Source: Gyromitra esculenta (taxonomy: Eukaryota > Ascomycota > Pezizomycetes > Pezizales > Discinaceae). Taken from it: a DNA stretch of 64,000 nt. The position numbers and the translations under genes are program-made. The stretch lies in NCBI GenBank assembly GCA_038503075.1, contig JBCAML010000006.1:1922001-1986000 (forward strand), in the 5' to 3' direction. Under the pieces are notes generated by a model. The model did not search any database. It saw only the letters and a program-made list of their open reading frames with translations, and was not told where the DNA came from. Positions 9,879 to 21,129 of this stretch are shown here, in pieces (the first letter of the stretch is position 1; the number at the start of each line of letters is the position of its first letter).

Positions 9879-11122
9879 ATGAGCAACCCCGCCCCTGCCC
9901 CCTGGACCTTCCCGACCTTCGAGAACTTCCAAGCTGCCGCCAACGCTGACCTCGCCTCTGCCTACGAGGAAATCCGATCCCATTATCAACAACGGGTCGA
10001 CAACCTCACGTATGCAGACCTACAGCTGGAAGAAGCTATACAAGAACGAAACAATATGACGGCAAGGTTTAATACCTGCCAGTCCCAACTACAGGCAGCC
10101 GAAGCAGAAGTCGCCCGCCTCAACAACGCAGCCCCTCCACCACCCGCTCCATCGCCACCGCCCCCTCCCGCTCACACTCAAGGAGGCCGCTCGGATAAGA
10201 TGCCTGACCCGGATAAGTTCAACGGTTCTCGCGATAAACTCCTGGGTTTGTTCTACAACTCAGGTCAAAACTCTGCTAACGCCGACCGTTTCCAACAAAG
10301 AACAATATGATATTGTATGCTATCAGCCGTCTTGAGGGAGCTGCCCTCGAACAAATCCGCCACTCTGTCCTCCCTGACGGGACTACCACCTGGAACTCCA
10401 CCGCCGACCTGATCACCGCCTTGGAAACTGCCTTTGGCAACCCTGACCCCCTTGGTACTGCCCGCCGTGAGTTGCACCAACTACGACAAGGAAAGCGAGA
10501 TTTCTCCGCCTACCTTGCCGACTTCCAGCGCATCATGGGACGCCTTAACTATGACGAGTCCGCCAAGAATGATGCCCTGGAGTTCGGTATGTCGGACGAA
10601 CTGAAAGAAGCAGTTGTGGCGGTCGCTGATTTCCCCACCACCTTTTCTTCCCTCTGCTCCTTCCTTCTCCACTTGAATAACCGCATCCGAGCAAGAAGAG
10701 AAGAGGAAAAAATGCCGCCCGCAATACCATGAAGAATCACCGCCTCGCCTGCCGCCCCGCCGCCACATACACTCCCGCCTCCTCCTCCTTCGCCCCCGGA
10801 GGACTTGCCCCCATGGATCTTTCGTTTGGACGGACCTCCACCTCTCGCCCCGCCCCCGAACAACGGTATGTTCAAGTCAACGGAAGAAGAAAGCTGTCAC
10901 CTGAAAAAAAAACATGGAGACAAACCAACAATCGCTGCTTGTTCTGCGCAGGGGAAGGACATGTCTTCTCAAACTGTCCTTCCGCTTCCAAGCCCCGCCA
11001 TGAGGGGAGCTGTCACTAATGCCGCCGCCACACCCCCAGCCTCCCTCTCTGTTTTTCCACCGCCTTTGCCTCCTCGCTTTCCTGCCTTCGATGCAGCAGA
11101 CTCAGTTGAGTCTTTAAACTAA
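9879..11122 (+). pseudogene. gag: E1 gag, broken by frameshifts
   Basis: Starts MSNPAPAPWTF, followed by a coiled-coil-prone segment and a Pro-rich linker. The capsid-like region (FGNPDPLGTARRELHQLRQG...FSAYLADFQRIMG) lies in a second frame from ~10307, and a third frame holds PMDLSFGRT and the zinc knuckle C-LF-C-AGEG-H-VFSN-C (CX2CX4HX4C). At least three frameshifts (near 10250-10310, 10720 and 10890-11000) prevent a full Gag. The family-typical Gag is ~430 residues and is the structural protein of the virus-like particle. The gag stop TAA (11120) directly follows the frameshift heptamer. Confidence 0.85.
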
Positions 11123-11157
11123 TTCAACCAGAGTCGCCATGTGACCCTGCTCTGGTT
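11113..11157 (+). promoter_or_regulatory. E1 -1 frameshift signal
   Basis: Slippery T TTA AAC (11113-11119) sits just before the gag stop. After a 6-nt spacer comes a stem AACCAGAG (11126-11133) pairing with CTCTGGTT (11150-11157). Pol continues in the -1 frame without a stop. Confidence 0.8.
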
Positions 11158-14100
11158 CCTTTTTCTCCTTTGTCAGCGTTCTCTATTTCTGGGTTTTCAG
11201 TGTCGGATGTGTGTGTGGAGGATAATTTGGATGGGGAACATTTTGTAGTATCTTGTAGCCTTTCCCACCAAAATAAAATCATAAAAACACACGCACTTCT
11301 TGACACTGAAGCCTCAGGGTTCGCTTTCATTGATGAAAACTTCGTGCGTCACCATTCCCTTCCTTTATCTCCCTTGAAAACCCCTCGCCAATTGGAAGTC
11401 ATTGACGGCCGAACAATTGCCTCGGGAGATATTACAAATCTTTGCCACCTAGGGCTTTCTATCCAACAGCACACTGAGAAAGCCCCCTTCTTTGTCACCA
11501 AGCTAGGCCATTACCCCCTAGTACTCGGTATCCCTTGGATGAACCTCCATGACGTTCACCTACAATTTGCGAACAAAAGCATTGAATTCAATTCTGAATT
11601 CTGCACCACCCACTGTGCCCCCAGACAATCTATCGTCTCAGCCGCCGCCATTCCCCCTCCAGCAAGGTTAAACGCCGCCTTTATCGGCGCAGCTAGTTTC
11701 CGCATGCTCGCCAGAAAGAAGGGTATTCAAGTATATTCCATGTCCCTCTACGAAATCAATAGAGTACTTGATAGCAAGACTACTAAAGAAGAGTGGAGAC
11801 AAAGGATACCAGCTGAATACCATGAATACCTCGACATGTTTGACAAAGCTAAAGCTCAAGGACTTCCCCCTCGACGACCCTATGACCATAAGATCACCCT
11901 ACAAGAAGGCAAGGAACCACCGTTTGGCCCCCTCTACGGCATGTCTCGAGACGAACTCCTAGTCTTGAAAAAATATATCGAAGACAATCTAGAGAAAGGC
12001 TTTATTCGTGCAAGCTCCTCCTCCGCCGGTTCCCCAGTTCTTTTCGCTGCCAAACCTGATGGATCCCTTCGTCTATGCGTGGATTACCGTGGCCTTAACG
12101 CTCTTACTGTGAAAGATCGTTATACCTCCCCCCTGATCAAGGAAACATTGGACCGACTTGCGAAAGCTCAGTGGTACTCCAAACTCGACCTCCGTGACGG
12201 CTTCCACCAGATTCGTATCGCCGAAGGGGAAGAATGGAAAACAGCCTTTCGAACCCGATATGGCTTGTATGAATACATGGTAATGCCATTCGGCCTCACC
12301 AACGCCCCTGGAACCTTTCAACGTTTCGTCAACGACTCCCTTCGAGAATACCTGGATCTCTTCTGCACAGCATACCTCGATGACATCCTCATCTATAGCG
12401 ACACTCTCGCCGAACACAAAGTACATGTCAGACAAGTTCTAGACGCCCTCAAAGCCAATAATATCCTCCTTAAACCAGAGAAATGCGAATTCCACGTACA
12501 ATCAATTAAATACCTCGGTTTAATCCTTACCCCTGAAGGCATTAAAATGGACGAAGACAAACTCAAAGCCGTACGGGATTGGAACCGACCCAAATGTATC
12601 AAGGATGTCCAAGCATTCTTAGGTTTTGCGAATTTCTACCGAAGGTTTATTTTAGGATTCTCACGCCTCGCTGCCCCCTTACTCGCATTCACCAAGAAAG
12701 GCATTGTCTTCGAATGGACAGTTGAAGCGAATTAGCATTCGAAGCACTCAAGGATGCCTTTACCAAAGCACCAGTACTTATCCACTTCGACCCCGAAAGA
12801 AGATCTTTGTCGAATCCGATGCTTCTGACTTTGTCGTGTTCTTTCCCAACTCGACGATAATGGCGTACTCCACCCCGTGGCTTTCTTTTTCTAAAAACAT
12901 TCGCCAGCCGAATGTAATTATGAAATCTAAGATAAGGAACACCTAGCCATTATCTGCTGTTTCGAAGAATGGAGACCCGAACTTGAAGGCTCTGAATTGC
13001 CTATTTCCGTCATCACCGATCATAAGAACCTGTAATACTTCATGACGACAAAACAACTCAATAGGAGACAAGTCAGATGGGCAGAGTACCTCTCACGCTT
13101 TGACTTCGTAATTACCTATCGACCAGGAGTACAAGGGGGAAGCCGGATGCATTGACTCGAGATCAGGAGATCTCCCGAAGAAGGGGATGAAAGACTAAGA
13201 CACCAACACCAAGTAGTCTTGAAGGAGAAGAACGTTGATCCTAAGTTGAGTTTGTTTTCGGGTTCTTTATCAAACGAACCCGCTGAACTGGATGCCTCCT
13301 CGATACTTTAATGAATCTCGGATATAATGCTGACCTATTCCCACAAAAATCCTCCTAAGACTCAAAAATGGTGAACGACAATCCAAAGAGATCACCCTAG
13401 GAGATTGCACCGAAGTCAGCGGCCGCCTATTTTACCGACAAAAGCTCTATATCCCTGAATATGATCCTCTCCGCCTCCTCATCCTACAACGACACCATGA
13501 TGCCCCCTCAGCTGGCCACCCAGGACGTGAAAAATCCTTCGAACTCATCTCAAGGCACTTCTATTGGCCAAAGATGAGAGAATATATTGGCCGTTATACG
13601 CGGAACTGTCATACCTGTCGACGAGCAAAACCAAGTACCCTCGGTACCCAAGGTGTCCTGAAACCACTTCCAATTCCTAATCACCCCTGGGAAGAGCTAT
13701 CAATGGACTTCGTCACTGGTCTTCCAGAATCCAACGGCTTTGATGCCATTATGGTTGTGGTGGATCGACTCTCGAAGATGCGGCACCTTATCCCGTGCAA
13801 TACAACTGTCAACGCCGAGCAAACAGCCGAACTCTATCTCCAAAATGTTTGGAAACTCCACGGACTACCTTCCCATATCACTTCGGATAGAGGAACGCAG
13901 TTTACTGCTAAGTTTTGGAAACACCTTTGCCAACGTCTGAATATTTCCGCTCGAATGTCAACGTCTTTCCACCCAGAAACAGATGGTCAAACCGAACGTC
14001 TTAATGCCGTTATGGAGCAATACCTTCGGTGCTATGTTTCTTATCAACAAGATGACTGGACAAAATGGTTACCCATTGCAGAGTTCGCTGCTAATAACCA

Positions 14101-14785
14101 AGAGTCAGCCAGTACGAAAGCTACACCCTTCTTCGCCAATTATGGTTACCACCCTCGCTTTGATACCTCCATTGTCTCTAATGACCGCTCACCCCAGACC
14201 CTCGATGCCAATGATTTCGCCTCGAAGATGGAGGAACTTAGAGACTTCCTTCGAGTTCAAATGAGGACAGCACAAGATACTTTCGAGACCAGTGCTAATC
14301 GGCATCGTACCCCCGCCCCTTCATTCAAAGTCAATGACCTTGTCTTCATATCCATGAAGAACATGAGGACGACTAGGAATTCAAGGAAATTGGACTGGAA
14401 GTGGAGTGGCCCTTTCCCCGTAAAACGAATAATCTCTGCGCATGCCTATGAAGTAGACCTGCCATTGTCTATGAAATACCATCCAGTATTTCACGTTTCA
14501 CTAATTAAAGCTGCTCCTGTTGACCCACTCCCGGGTCAAATTATTCCACCACCCCCCCCAGTTCAAGTCAACGACCATGAGGAATATCTTGTCGAGAGTA
14601 TCCTAGATTCTCGTATTCGCCACGGGAAGCTACAATATCTAGTCGAATGGACGGGTTATGCCTTACCTACGTGGGAGCCAGCTGAGTATCATACGGAGAC
14701 TGAAGCAGTAGACATCTTCCACCAACAATACCCGAGTAAACCCAAGGAAGGTCTGGTTAGTGTTCGCAGGAGCTCACGGCTATGA
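11113..14785 (+). pseudogene. pol: E1 pol (PR-RT-RNase H-IN-chromodomain), degraded
   Basis: An open frame from the slippery site to 12735 carries the aspartic protease and RT. The protease triad reads DTEAS where other copies have DTGAS, replacing the conserved Gly with Glu, so it is probably inactive. The RT has the LDLRDGFHQIRI and YLDD motifs (~12380). The RNase H region (12735-13560) is riddled with frameshifts. Integrase is open again at 13574-14785 (403 aa) with a CHTC zinc half, catalytic D (MDFVTGLP), D (ITSDRGTQF) and E ([12 protein letters not shown]). A C-terminal chromodomain ends at LVEWTGYALPTWEPAEY, the feature that marks chromoviruses and directs integration to methylated-histone chromatin. 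Confidence 0.9.
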
Positions 14786-14797
14786 GGGAGGGGGTAC

Positions 14798-15208
14798 TTT
14801 CATGGATGACTGTTTTCGTTGGTTCGTTGGGCATAAGGGTGCAAGGCTATTGTGTTACGTTGTTGTTCCTTATGTTTCTTTAGGTTTCCGTCGTAATGAG
14901 TCAGGTCTTTGTCATCGAACGAGCTGGAAAGTAGTATATAAGCGAAGGGATTTCCCCTCTTGTTGTACTTTTCCTTCTTCTTTCTTTAAGCAACGTCTTC
15001 TATAGTACACTCTTGTATTTCACAATACAAACCTCGGTTATACCTCATAACCGTACGCTGTCGCCGTCCTCAAAGCCCTCTATACTTGAACACTTCGTAG
15101 AGCCTGTGGAATCTCGTAAACACTCTCGCCGCTTAGTTTTCCCTTCAAGTAGCACTGCTCATCTCGGGGGATACCTGAGAGCTTGAAGATAAACCTCGCT
15201 CCTTGAGA
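14798..15208 (+). repeat. 3' LTR of E1
   Basis: 411 bp, TTTCATGG...CTTGAGA, with intact TATA-like GTATATAAGCGAAGG and the self-primer motif AAGCAACGT. Confidence 0.88.
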
Positions 15209-15334
15209 CCGAACACTCATACAACCAACCTTGCGACACAACAACCATCCGTGAAACGTACATGCAGTCCACCAGAGCGGAATAGTCCTTCATCCACAAC
15301 TCTTTGTGTCTATCCATTCCTTCAAACAGTGCGT

Positions 15335-15745
15335 TTTCACGGATTAAGAATTAGGCATAGGGTTAGGTTTTGGTTTAATGGTTGGAACGGGTTTCAGGTG
15401 TTAGTATAATGTCTTTGTGTGTTTCGGTTGTTGTCGGGTATTAAGTTTTGGCTTGGAAATGCGGGGTATTTAAGTGATGGATTTCGGTCATTTTGTGTCT
15501 TCTTCTCTTTCTTTCCTTAAGCAACGTTCTCGTTTTACTTCTGCTGTATTCGTCAAATACTATCTCGGTTCTACCTTCGAACCTTCGCTGTCGCTGTGAA
15601 ACATTGTCGATACTTCACCTTGAAGTATACTCATCGTAGAACATGTAGAAACATTGCACTCTTCGAACGAGTTAGAATCTCGCTTAAGTAGCACTGCTTA
15701 CCTTCAGGGATACTGAAGGGCTTAACGAGAGACTGAACCGTGAGA
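15335..15745 (+). mobile_element. Family 2 solo LTR S3
   Basis: A 411-bp plus-oriented LTR, TTTCACGG...CCGTGAGA, with the exact duplication TGCGT (15330-15334, 15746-15750). It interrupts the coding sequence of the PD-(D/E)XK-like gene. Confidence 0.9.
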
Positions 15746-16037
15746 TGCGTGCATCTTGCGTGTCATGCGAAAAGATGCACAGTCGTAGCTCAGCATTCGC
15801 CAAGTTTCCCCAGTTGTAACGAAGCCATACACCTCGCCTGCTTTATTGTTGTCTCTTGCATCTTTCATCGAGAGCAAACACTGTTTCATCGCGTCTCCAA
15901 CAGAAGATCTCTTTGCCTCTATGACAAGGACCACTTTTTCTTTTCCCACAGAAATGCGATCAATCACAACAAATTCCTCCTTGTCACCTGTCTCTGAGTC
16001 CACAGAAATGATCTCTTTCTCCCTCCATAACCGTATG

Positions 16038-16439
16038 TCTCAAGGAGTGAGGTTTTAGTCAAGCTCTCAGGTATCTGAGATGAGCAGTGCTACTTGAACA
16101 GGAAACTAACAGTGAGAGTGTACGCCAAGATTCCACAGGCTCTACAAATACTTCGGCCAATGAGGATTCGGAGACAGCGACAGCAAAGGATTACAAGGTG
16201 TAACCGAAGTTTGTATTGTGAAATACAAGAGCGACTATAGAAGACGTTGCTTAGGGAGGAGAGAAAGAAAAGTACAACAAGAGGAAACCCTTCACTTATA
16301 TACCCGTATCACATCCTTCCGATAACAAACATATGACTCATTGTAAAAGAAACCAAAGGAAACCTAATGAGATAGCAATGAAATAAACCATCCAAACATC
16401 TATGCAACTGACTTTACAACATAACAATCATCCATGAAA
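16038..16439 (-). mobile_element. Family 1 solo LTR S4
   Basis: A 402-bp minus-oriented LTR, TCTCAAGG...CCATGAAA, with the exact duplication GTATG (16033-16037, 16440-16444). It interrupts codon 119 of the PD-(D/E)XK-like gene. Confidence 0.9.
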
Positions 16440-16914
16440 GTATGTTGCGTCCCGTCTTGTGCATGAAATCCAAAAGAATAGGATGGGCGATGATGTAGAC
16501 CAAGTCGTTGATGTTGGCTTCATTGAAGTCCGGGTCTGCCTCTGTAGGATAACCTTCGATCTCAAGATGCTCCACTATGTTGTCATAAACCCTCTTCTTG
16601 ATTTCATCCCTCCCGCTTTCAACAGTTGCCAGTGACTTGTGCTGCACCAACATGCTCTCAATTGAAACAGCATTATGGTTAAGTGAATCTAGCCAGATGC
16701 CTAGTCTCTTCTCTGTCTCTGGAATGGTCATATTGGAATAGGAGATAGCCCACTTCGGCTTTCGCTTCTTCTGGTTCGTATTATCGTCAGCCATCCTGTG
16801 TATATTAATGCGTCAGTATTACTTCTCGTCGACCGTAGGGAATAGAGACTCATCTTCTGTAATCTCACGATAGTTGTTGGTTAGGGTCAGTATCCTTAGT
16901 GTCGCCATGCTAGT

Positions 16915-17153
16915 TCCATCCTTGAGAGTGGTTGTAAGGGTGATGGAGAATCTTGTTAATTCTCGGGGGGGAACACTGCCAATATACCGTAAAGCGAGAC
17001 GGCCGGGTAATGAATTACTCCCTAATCGGGACTGGTTCTTGTGACACCTGGTGTCAGGCGTTGGTGTCAAGGGCTAGGGTTAAATGCTGTGGCTTTAACG
17101 TACAATTGAGTCTGGTGCTAGACATTGTCCTAGCATAGAGTGAAATCTACTGC
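16915..17153 (-). repeat. Cassette module copy 4, gene-proximal part
   Basis: Holds the leader block (GTAAGGGTGATGGAGAATCTTG), TATACCGTAAAG, ACGGCCGGGTAAT, GGCGTTGGTGTCAAGGG and TGGCTTTAACGTACAATTG, and stops at CTACTGC, where element P2 inserted. The module resumes after P2 and again after E3. It lies upstream of the PD-(D/E)XK-like gene. Confidence 0.82.
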
Positions 17154-17572
17154 TTTCACGGATGAAACTGGGTAACGGGTTAGGATGAAGTTGTTGGTAG
17201 TAACGAAAGGTCGCTGGGATACAATGGCTTTGTTGTTCGGTTGTATCTCGGTTGTTGTCGGGTTGTTGCTGGTGTTACAGGAGAGCGGGGTATTTAAGTG
17301 AAGGATTTCGGTCGTTATTGTTTCTCTTCTTCTTCTTTCCTTAAGCAATGTTCTCGTTTACCTTCTCCTGTACTCGTCGGAAATACTATTCGGTTCTACC
17401 TCAGAACCCTTGCTGTCGCTGTTCCCTCCGCTGCACTTATCTCTCCTTGAGATAGACCCCTCGTAGAACTTGTAGAAACGCTGGACTCTTTGAACGCGTT
17501 GTAACCTCGCTTAAGTAGTACTGTTTACCTTCAGGGATACTGAAGGGCTTAACTCGAGGCACAACCGTGAGA
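17154..17572 (+). repeat. 5' LTR of P2
   Basis: 419 bp, TTTCACGG...CCGTGAGA. TATTTAAG at 17291 is followed ~52 bp later by the mutated self-primer motif. A U5 hairpin CTTCAG / CTGAAG with loop GGATA lies near the 3' end. Confidence 0.88.
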
Positions 17573-17642
17573 TTACGTTGCTTCCAACATCCACACCTTC
17601 TACCACTCCATCATCACAGGCATACCTAGCCCTCTTCCCCTC

Positions 17643-18941
17643 ATGGAAGGAGTCGCCGTCGCCGCGAAACGCTTTCCCACTAGAGAAGCTTTCGCTCAAG
17701 CCTACCGAGACGACCCTGCAGAACTTTATAATGAACTCAGGGAGTTAAATCAAGCCCTGGAGGACCAAATTGATGTCCTCCAGGAAAGCGAACGGGAAAA
17801 TGAGGTAAAACTCAACACTGCCCGAATCCAAACCGACAATGCCCTCCGTCATGCTACAGAACAAGAACAAAGGGTCAATGAAGCTGCCAGCCTAATTGCC
17901 CGACTACGACAAGAACGGAATGAGGCTCGATCCGCCCCCCAAGCACCCCCTGCTCCACCCAACCTCACAGCAACCCCACCCCCGCCGTCAAACACTCACC
18001 GGTCAGAACGCATGCCGGATCCAGAGAAGTTCGATGGATCCCGAGCAAAACTCCCCGGCTTCATACTCCAATTACGCTCCAAGTTAACCGTCAATCGAGA
18101 CCGCTTCGCCAACGAGACTACAATGATACTTTACACTATTAATCGACTAGAGGGGGCAGCCCTGGAACAGGTCCACCACACGGTCCTCCCCTCAGGTCTC
18201 ACCACTTGGAACAGTGTAGAACAGCTCATCACCGCCTTAGAAACTGCTTTTGGAGACCCAGACCCAACTGGCACCGCTCGACGAGAACTCCACCAACTCC
18301 GCCAGGGAAAGCGCGATTTTTCAGCTTACCTGGCCGATTTCCAAAGGATCATGGGCCAGTTAAACTTCGATGAAAACTCAAAAATGGACGCCCTGGAACA
18401 TGGCATGTCGGAGGAACTGAAAGAAGCAATGGTCTTTGCCCCCATCGCCCCGGCCACACTACCCGAGATGATTCTCACCCTCACCCGATTGGATAATCGT
18501 ATCCGAGCCCGCAAAGCAGAGAAACGAGGAAACGCTCGCGATAATATGGGCCAATTCAGCGCTCCAGCCGCCTTCACTCCTGTCTCCTCCTTCACCCCGG
18601 GAGGACTAGCCCCCATGGACCTATCTTTTGGTCGCACCAGCAACAACTCTTGCCCCCCTCAGGACCAACGATACACGATGGTTAATGGGAGAAGGAAACT
18701 TTCGGAGGAAGAGAAACAGTGGCGCCGCTCCACTGGAAAATGCATGTTTTGCGCGGCCCCTGATCACTCCTACGCCAACTGCCCCTCCGCTCCCAAGAAA
18801 CCAACCATGAGAGGAGCTCTCACCGCGCCACCTGCCACCCGTACCCCCCCCGCCTCCTCTCTTCCACCGCCACCACTTCCCTCTCAGTTTTTTGCGCTAG
18901 AATCAGCAGACTCTTCCAATGAGTCTTTAAACAAGTCCAAC
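17643..18941 (+). CDS. gag: P2 Gag, stop codon lost
   Basis: The Gag frame starts at MEGVAVAAKRF. An acidic coiled-coil region (~residues 20-95) precedes a Pro-rich linker. The capsid-like domain carries ERMPDPEKFDGSRAKLPGF and FGDPDPTGTARRELHQLR...FSAYLADFQRIMGQLNF, then PMDLSFGRT and the CX2CX4HX4C knuckle C-MF-C-AAPD-H-SYAN-C. Gag packages the RNA into particles. The usual TAG after ..SLN has become AAG (18933), so this copy reads ~70 codons further (to 19148) before a stop. The slippery site itself is intact. Reading from 17643 matches the shorter Gag of element B. Confidence 0.85.
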
Positions 18942-18970
18942 CAAGGCCGAACAGTGACCCCACCTTGGTT
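18926..18970 (+). promoter_or_regulatory. P2 -1 frameshift signal
   Basis: TTTAAAC at 18926-18932, then a stem AACCAAGG (18939) with CCTTGGTT (18963-18970). Confidence 0.8.
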
Positions 18971-19300
18971 CCTATTTCTTTACCATTGTCGGCATTTTCT
19001 ATTTCGGGTTTTTCAGTTTCGGATATGTGCGTGGAGGATCAATTGGATGGGGAACATTTCGTTATTTCTTGTAACATTTCCCATAGCAATAAAGTCATTA
19101 AAACACACGCACTATTGGACACTGGCGCCTCAGGATTTGCTTTCATAGACAAAGAATTCGCGAGTCACCACTCTTTACCCCTTACTCCTTTAAAAACACC
19201 TCGACAGCTTGAAGTCATCGATGGTCGCCTTGTCGCTTCAGGAGACATCACCCACATCATTAACCTCAAGCTGTCCATTCAGGATCATCGAGAACAAGCC

Positions 19301-20021
19301 TGTTATACCTATTGGTAGCTTAGTTGGTTACGACTTGAGTTCGCTTATGATGCACACATATGGACTAGCGTTCAATCCCCGACCATGTCGGTTATTATTA
19401 ATCTTGGTTGATTATTAATAAGAGTTGGATTGGATGTTTGGTTTCCTTGTGTCATCAATGGCCGACTCTTTCGATCAATGCTTCCTTGATTTGCTTACAC
19501 GTTGCGTTGCCGGTTAATTCCGACAATCATGCCATATGATTATGAGAGGAGTAGGAGTGAAGGAAAGCGTTTCACGGTTTATGGGATTTTTTCATGTTAG
19601 TTCATGTTATTACATAGCCTTTGTATTCGACGCTTGACTACTATAAGTAGTCCAGTGTTCTACCGTTGAGAAGGGTCTTCTTCCTGATCATTAGCGACGA
19701 AGAACGAGCCTTATCAATATTATATTGTTTCTAGCAAAATTACTTCCGTGCAAATTTACTCTGTTACTTGTGAATTACTTTCATCTCGCTTAGCAAGGCT
19801 TAGGCCCTTCAGCGTTAGTTATTAAAAACCTTACTATTGGAAGTTCTTCACGGAACTTTGCTCGATCCCTACTTTGAACCCTATGGTTATCTTTTAAGCG
19901 GTTCATAAGAAGCAGTTAGGACTTGCGCCTGTGTATTGTGTTGCGGATAGATTATAGCGTCTAGATTGTTAACTAAAGCCACATGGAGATTTCCTGTGCG
20001 GTAAGAAGTAGCGGTCTTACA
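19301..20021. mobile_element. 721-bp solo LTR of an unrelated TG...CA family
   Basis: Starts TGTTATACC, ends GGTCTTACA, and is flanked by the perfect duplication AAGCC (19296-19300, 20022-20026). It contains a TATA-like ACTATAAGTAG. It shares nothing with the other LTRs of the window and has canonical TG/CA ends, so it belongs to a different LTR-retrotransposon group (copia or gypsy not decidable). Orientation is uncertain; the TATA suggests plus. Confidence 0.72.
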
Positions 20022-21129
20022 AAGCCTCTGCTTTGTGACCCAACTGGGCCACTACCCTCTAGTCTTAGGAATACCGTGGATGAATCATCACGACGTCCAG
20101 CTCCATTTCGACAAATGCATTGAGTTTAATTCTAAACTCTGCACTACCCATTGCGCCCTTATTCTGTATCCACCCCATCGATCCCCTCTCCTTCACGATT
20201 AAACCTGTCTTTTATCAATGCCGCCAGCTTCAGGACAATTACTCGAAAACGATCCCTGCAAGCTTACGCGATGTCCCTCTACGAAATTAATAAAATCCAG
20301 AGAAAAACTATGAAGGAAGAATGGAGAGCAAGGATCCCAGTTGAATATCATGACTTCTTGGATATGTTTGACAAAGAAAAAGCCCAAGGTCTGGCCCCAC
20401 GTCGACCCTATGACCATAAAATACAGCTTCAAGATGGAAAAGAAGCCCCATTTGGCCCTCTATACGGAATGTCTTGGGAAGAGCTAATCGTCCTAAAAAA
20501 TATATTGAGGACAATCTTGAGAAAGGCTTCATCTGAGCCAGCTCTTCGCCTGCCGGATCGCCTGTCCTTTGTGTCAAAAAGGCTGACGGCTCCCTCCGCT
20601 TTTGTGTAGACTATCGTGGCCTTAATGCGATTACAGTTAAGGACCGTTACACCTCTCCCCTCATCCGTGAAACACTCGATCGATTAGCAAAGGCACAATG
20701 GTATACCAAATTGGATCTCCGAGATGGATACCACCAAATCCGCATCGCTGAGGGGGATGAATGGAAGACTGCGTTCCGCACCCGATACGGCCTCTACGAA
20801 TACCAAGTTATGCCATTCGGCTTAACTAATGCACCCAGCACTTTCCAACGCTTCGTCAACGACTGCCTGAGAGAATACCTAGATATTTTCTGCACTGCCT
20901 ATCCCGATGACATCCTTATTTATAGTGATACCTTCGCAGAACATCAAGTCCAGGTTCGCAAGGTTCTCCAAACTCTCAAGTATAATAATATTTTGCTGAA
21001 ACCAGAGAAATGCGAGTTCGAGGTACAAACTACCAAGTACCTCGGTCTCATCCTTACCCCTGATGGTATCAAGATGGACGAGGAAAAACTCAAGGCCGTC
21101 CAGGAATGGGGAACGCCCAAAAGCGTAAA

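Larger units (their letters stand above)
9410..15208 (+). mobile_element. Family 1 Ty3/gypsy chromovirus E1 (complete but defective)
   Basis: A 5.8-kb element with LTRs at 9410-9809 and 14798-15208 and the exact duplication CCGAA at 9405-9409 and 15209-15213. The order is LTR, gag, PR, RT, RNase H, IN, chromodomain, LTR. The sequence after the 5' LTR (9812-9820, ACGTTGCTT) is complementary to AAGCAACGT in the 3' LTR. The 5' LTR copy of that motif has lost one base. The purine tract GAGGGAGGGGG precedes the 3' LTR. Multiple frameshifts in gag and RNase H make it non-autonomous. Confidence 0.93.
8218..15256 (-). mobile_element. Family 1 solo LTR L0, carrying three later insertions
   Basis: A minus-oriented LTR from TCTCGCGG (8218) to CCGTGAAA (15256), flanked by CGTAC at 8213-8217 and 15257-15261. 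It survives as pieces 8218-8272, 8686-8907, 9321-9409 and 15209-15256. Two family 2 solo LTRs and a whole family 1 element lie between them. No internal region remains, so it became solo by LTR-LTR recombination. Confidence 0.85.
8175..16794 (-). pseudogene. PD-(D/E)XK-nuclease-like gene split by three LTR insertions
   Basis: Four minus-strand pieces (16794-16440, 16032-15746, 15329-15257, 8212-8175) are separated by a solo LTR (16038), a solo LTR (15335) and the nested block 8218-15256. Each insertion is flanked by a 5-bp duplication: GTATG, TGCGT, CGTAC. Counting one copy of each duplication gives 753 nt, an uninterrupted 250-residue frame ending TGA. No stop or frameshift occurs apart from the insertions. 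Residues ~140-160 carry V-I-D143 and V-I-E157-A-K159 after a hydrophobic strand, the D..ExK pattern of restriction-endonuclease-like folds. They are followed by YGFVTTGETW, and the C-terminus reads ALSNGGIV. The biological role is unknown. The ATG at 16794 follows module copy 4. Present transcripts would be interrupted unless the LTRs are spliced out. Confidence 0.8.

Noticed and set aside
16819..17070. An 83-codon minus-strand ORF upstream of the PD-(D/E)XK-like gene
   Set aside because: It runs through the conserved module blocks, which are non-coding in the other copies. Its last 29 codons (from the inner ATG) could be a short upstream ORF, but no splice pair of normal length joins it in frame to 16794.
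17573..17585. tRNA primer-binding site after the LTRs
   Set aside because: The site begins TTACG, not TGG, and I could not match it to a tRNA 3' end. Complementarity to the element's own 5' end is the better explanation.
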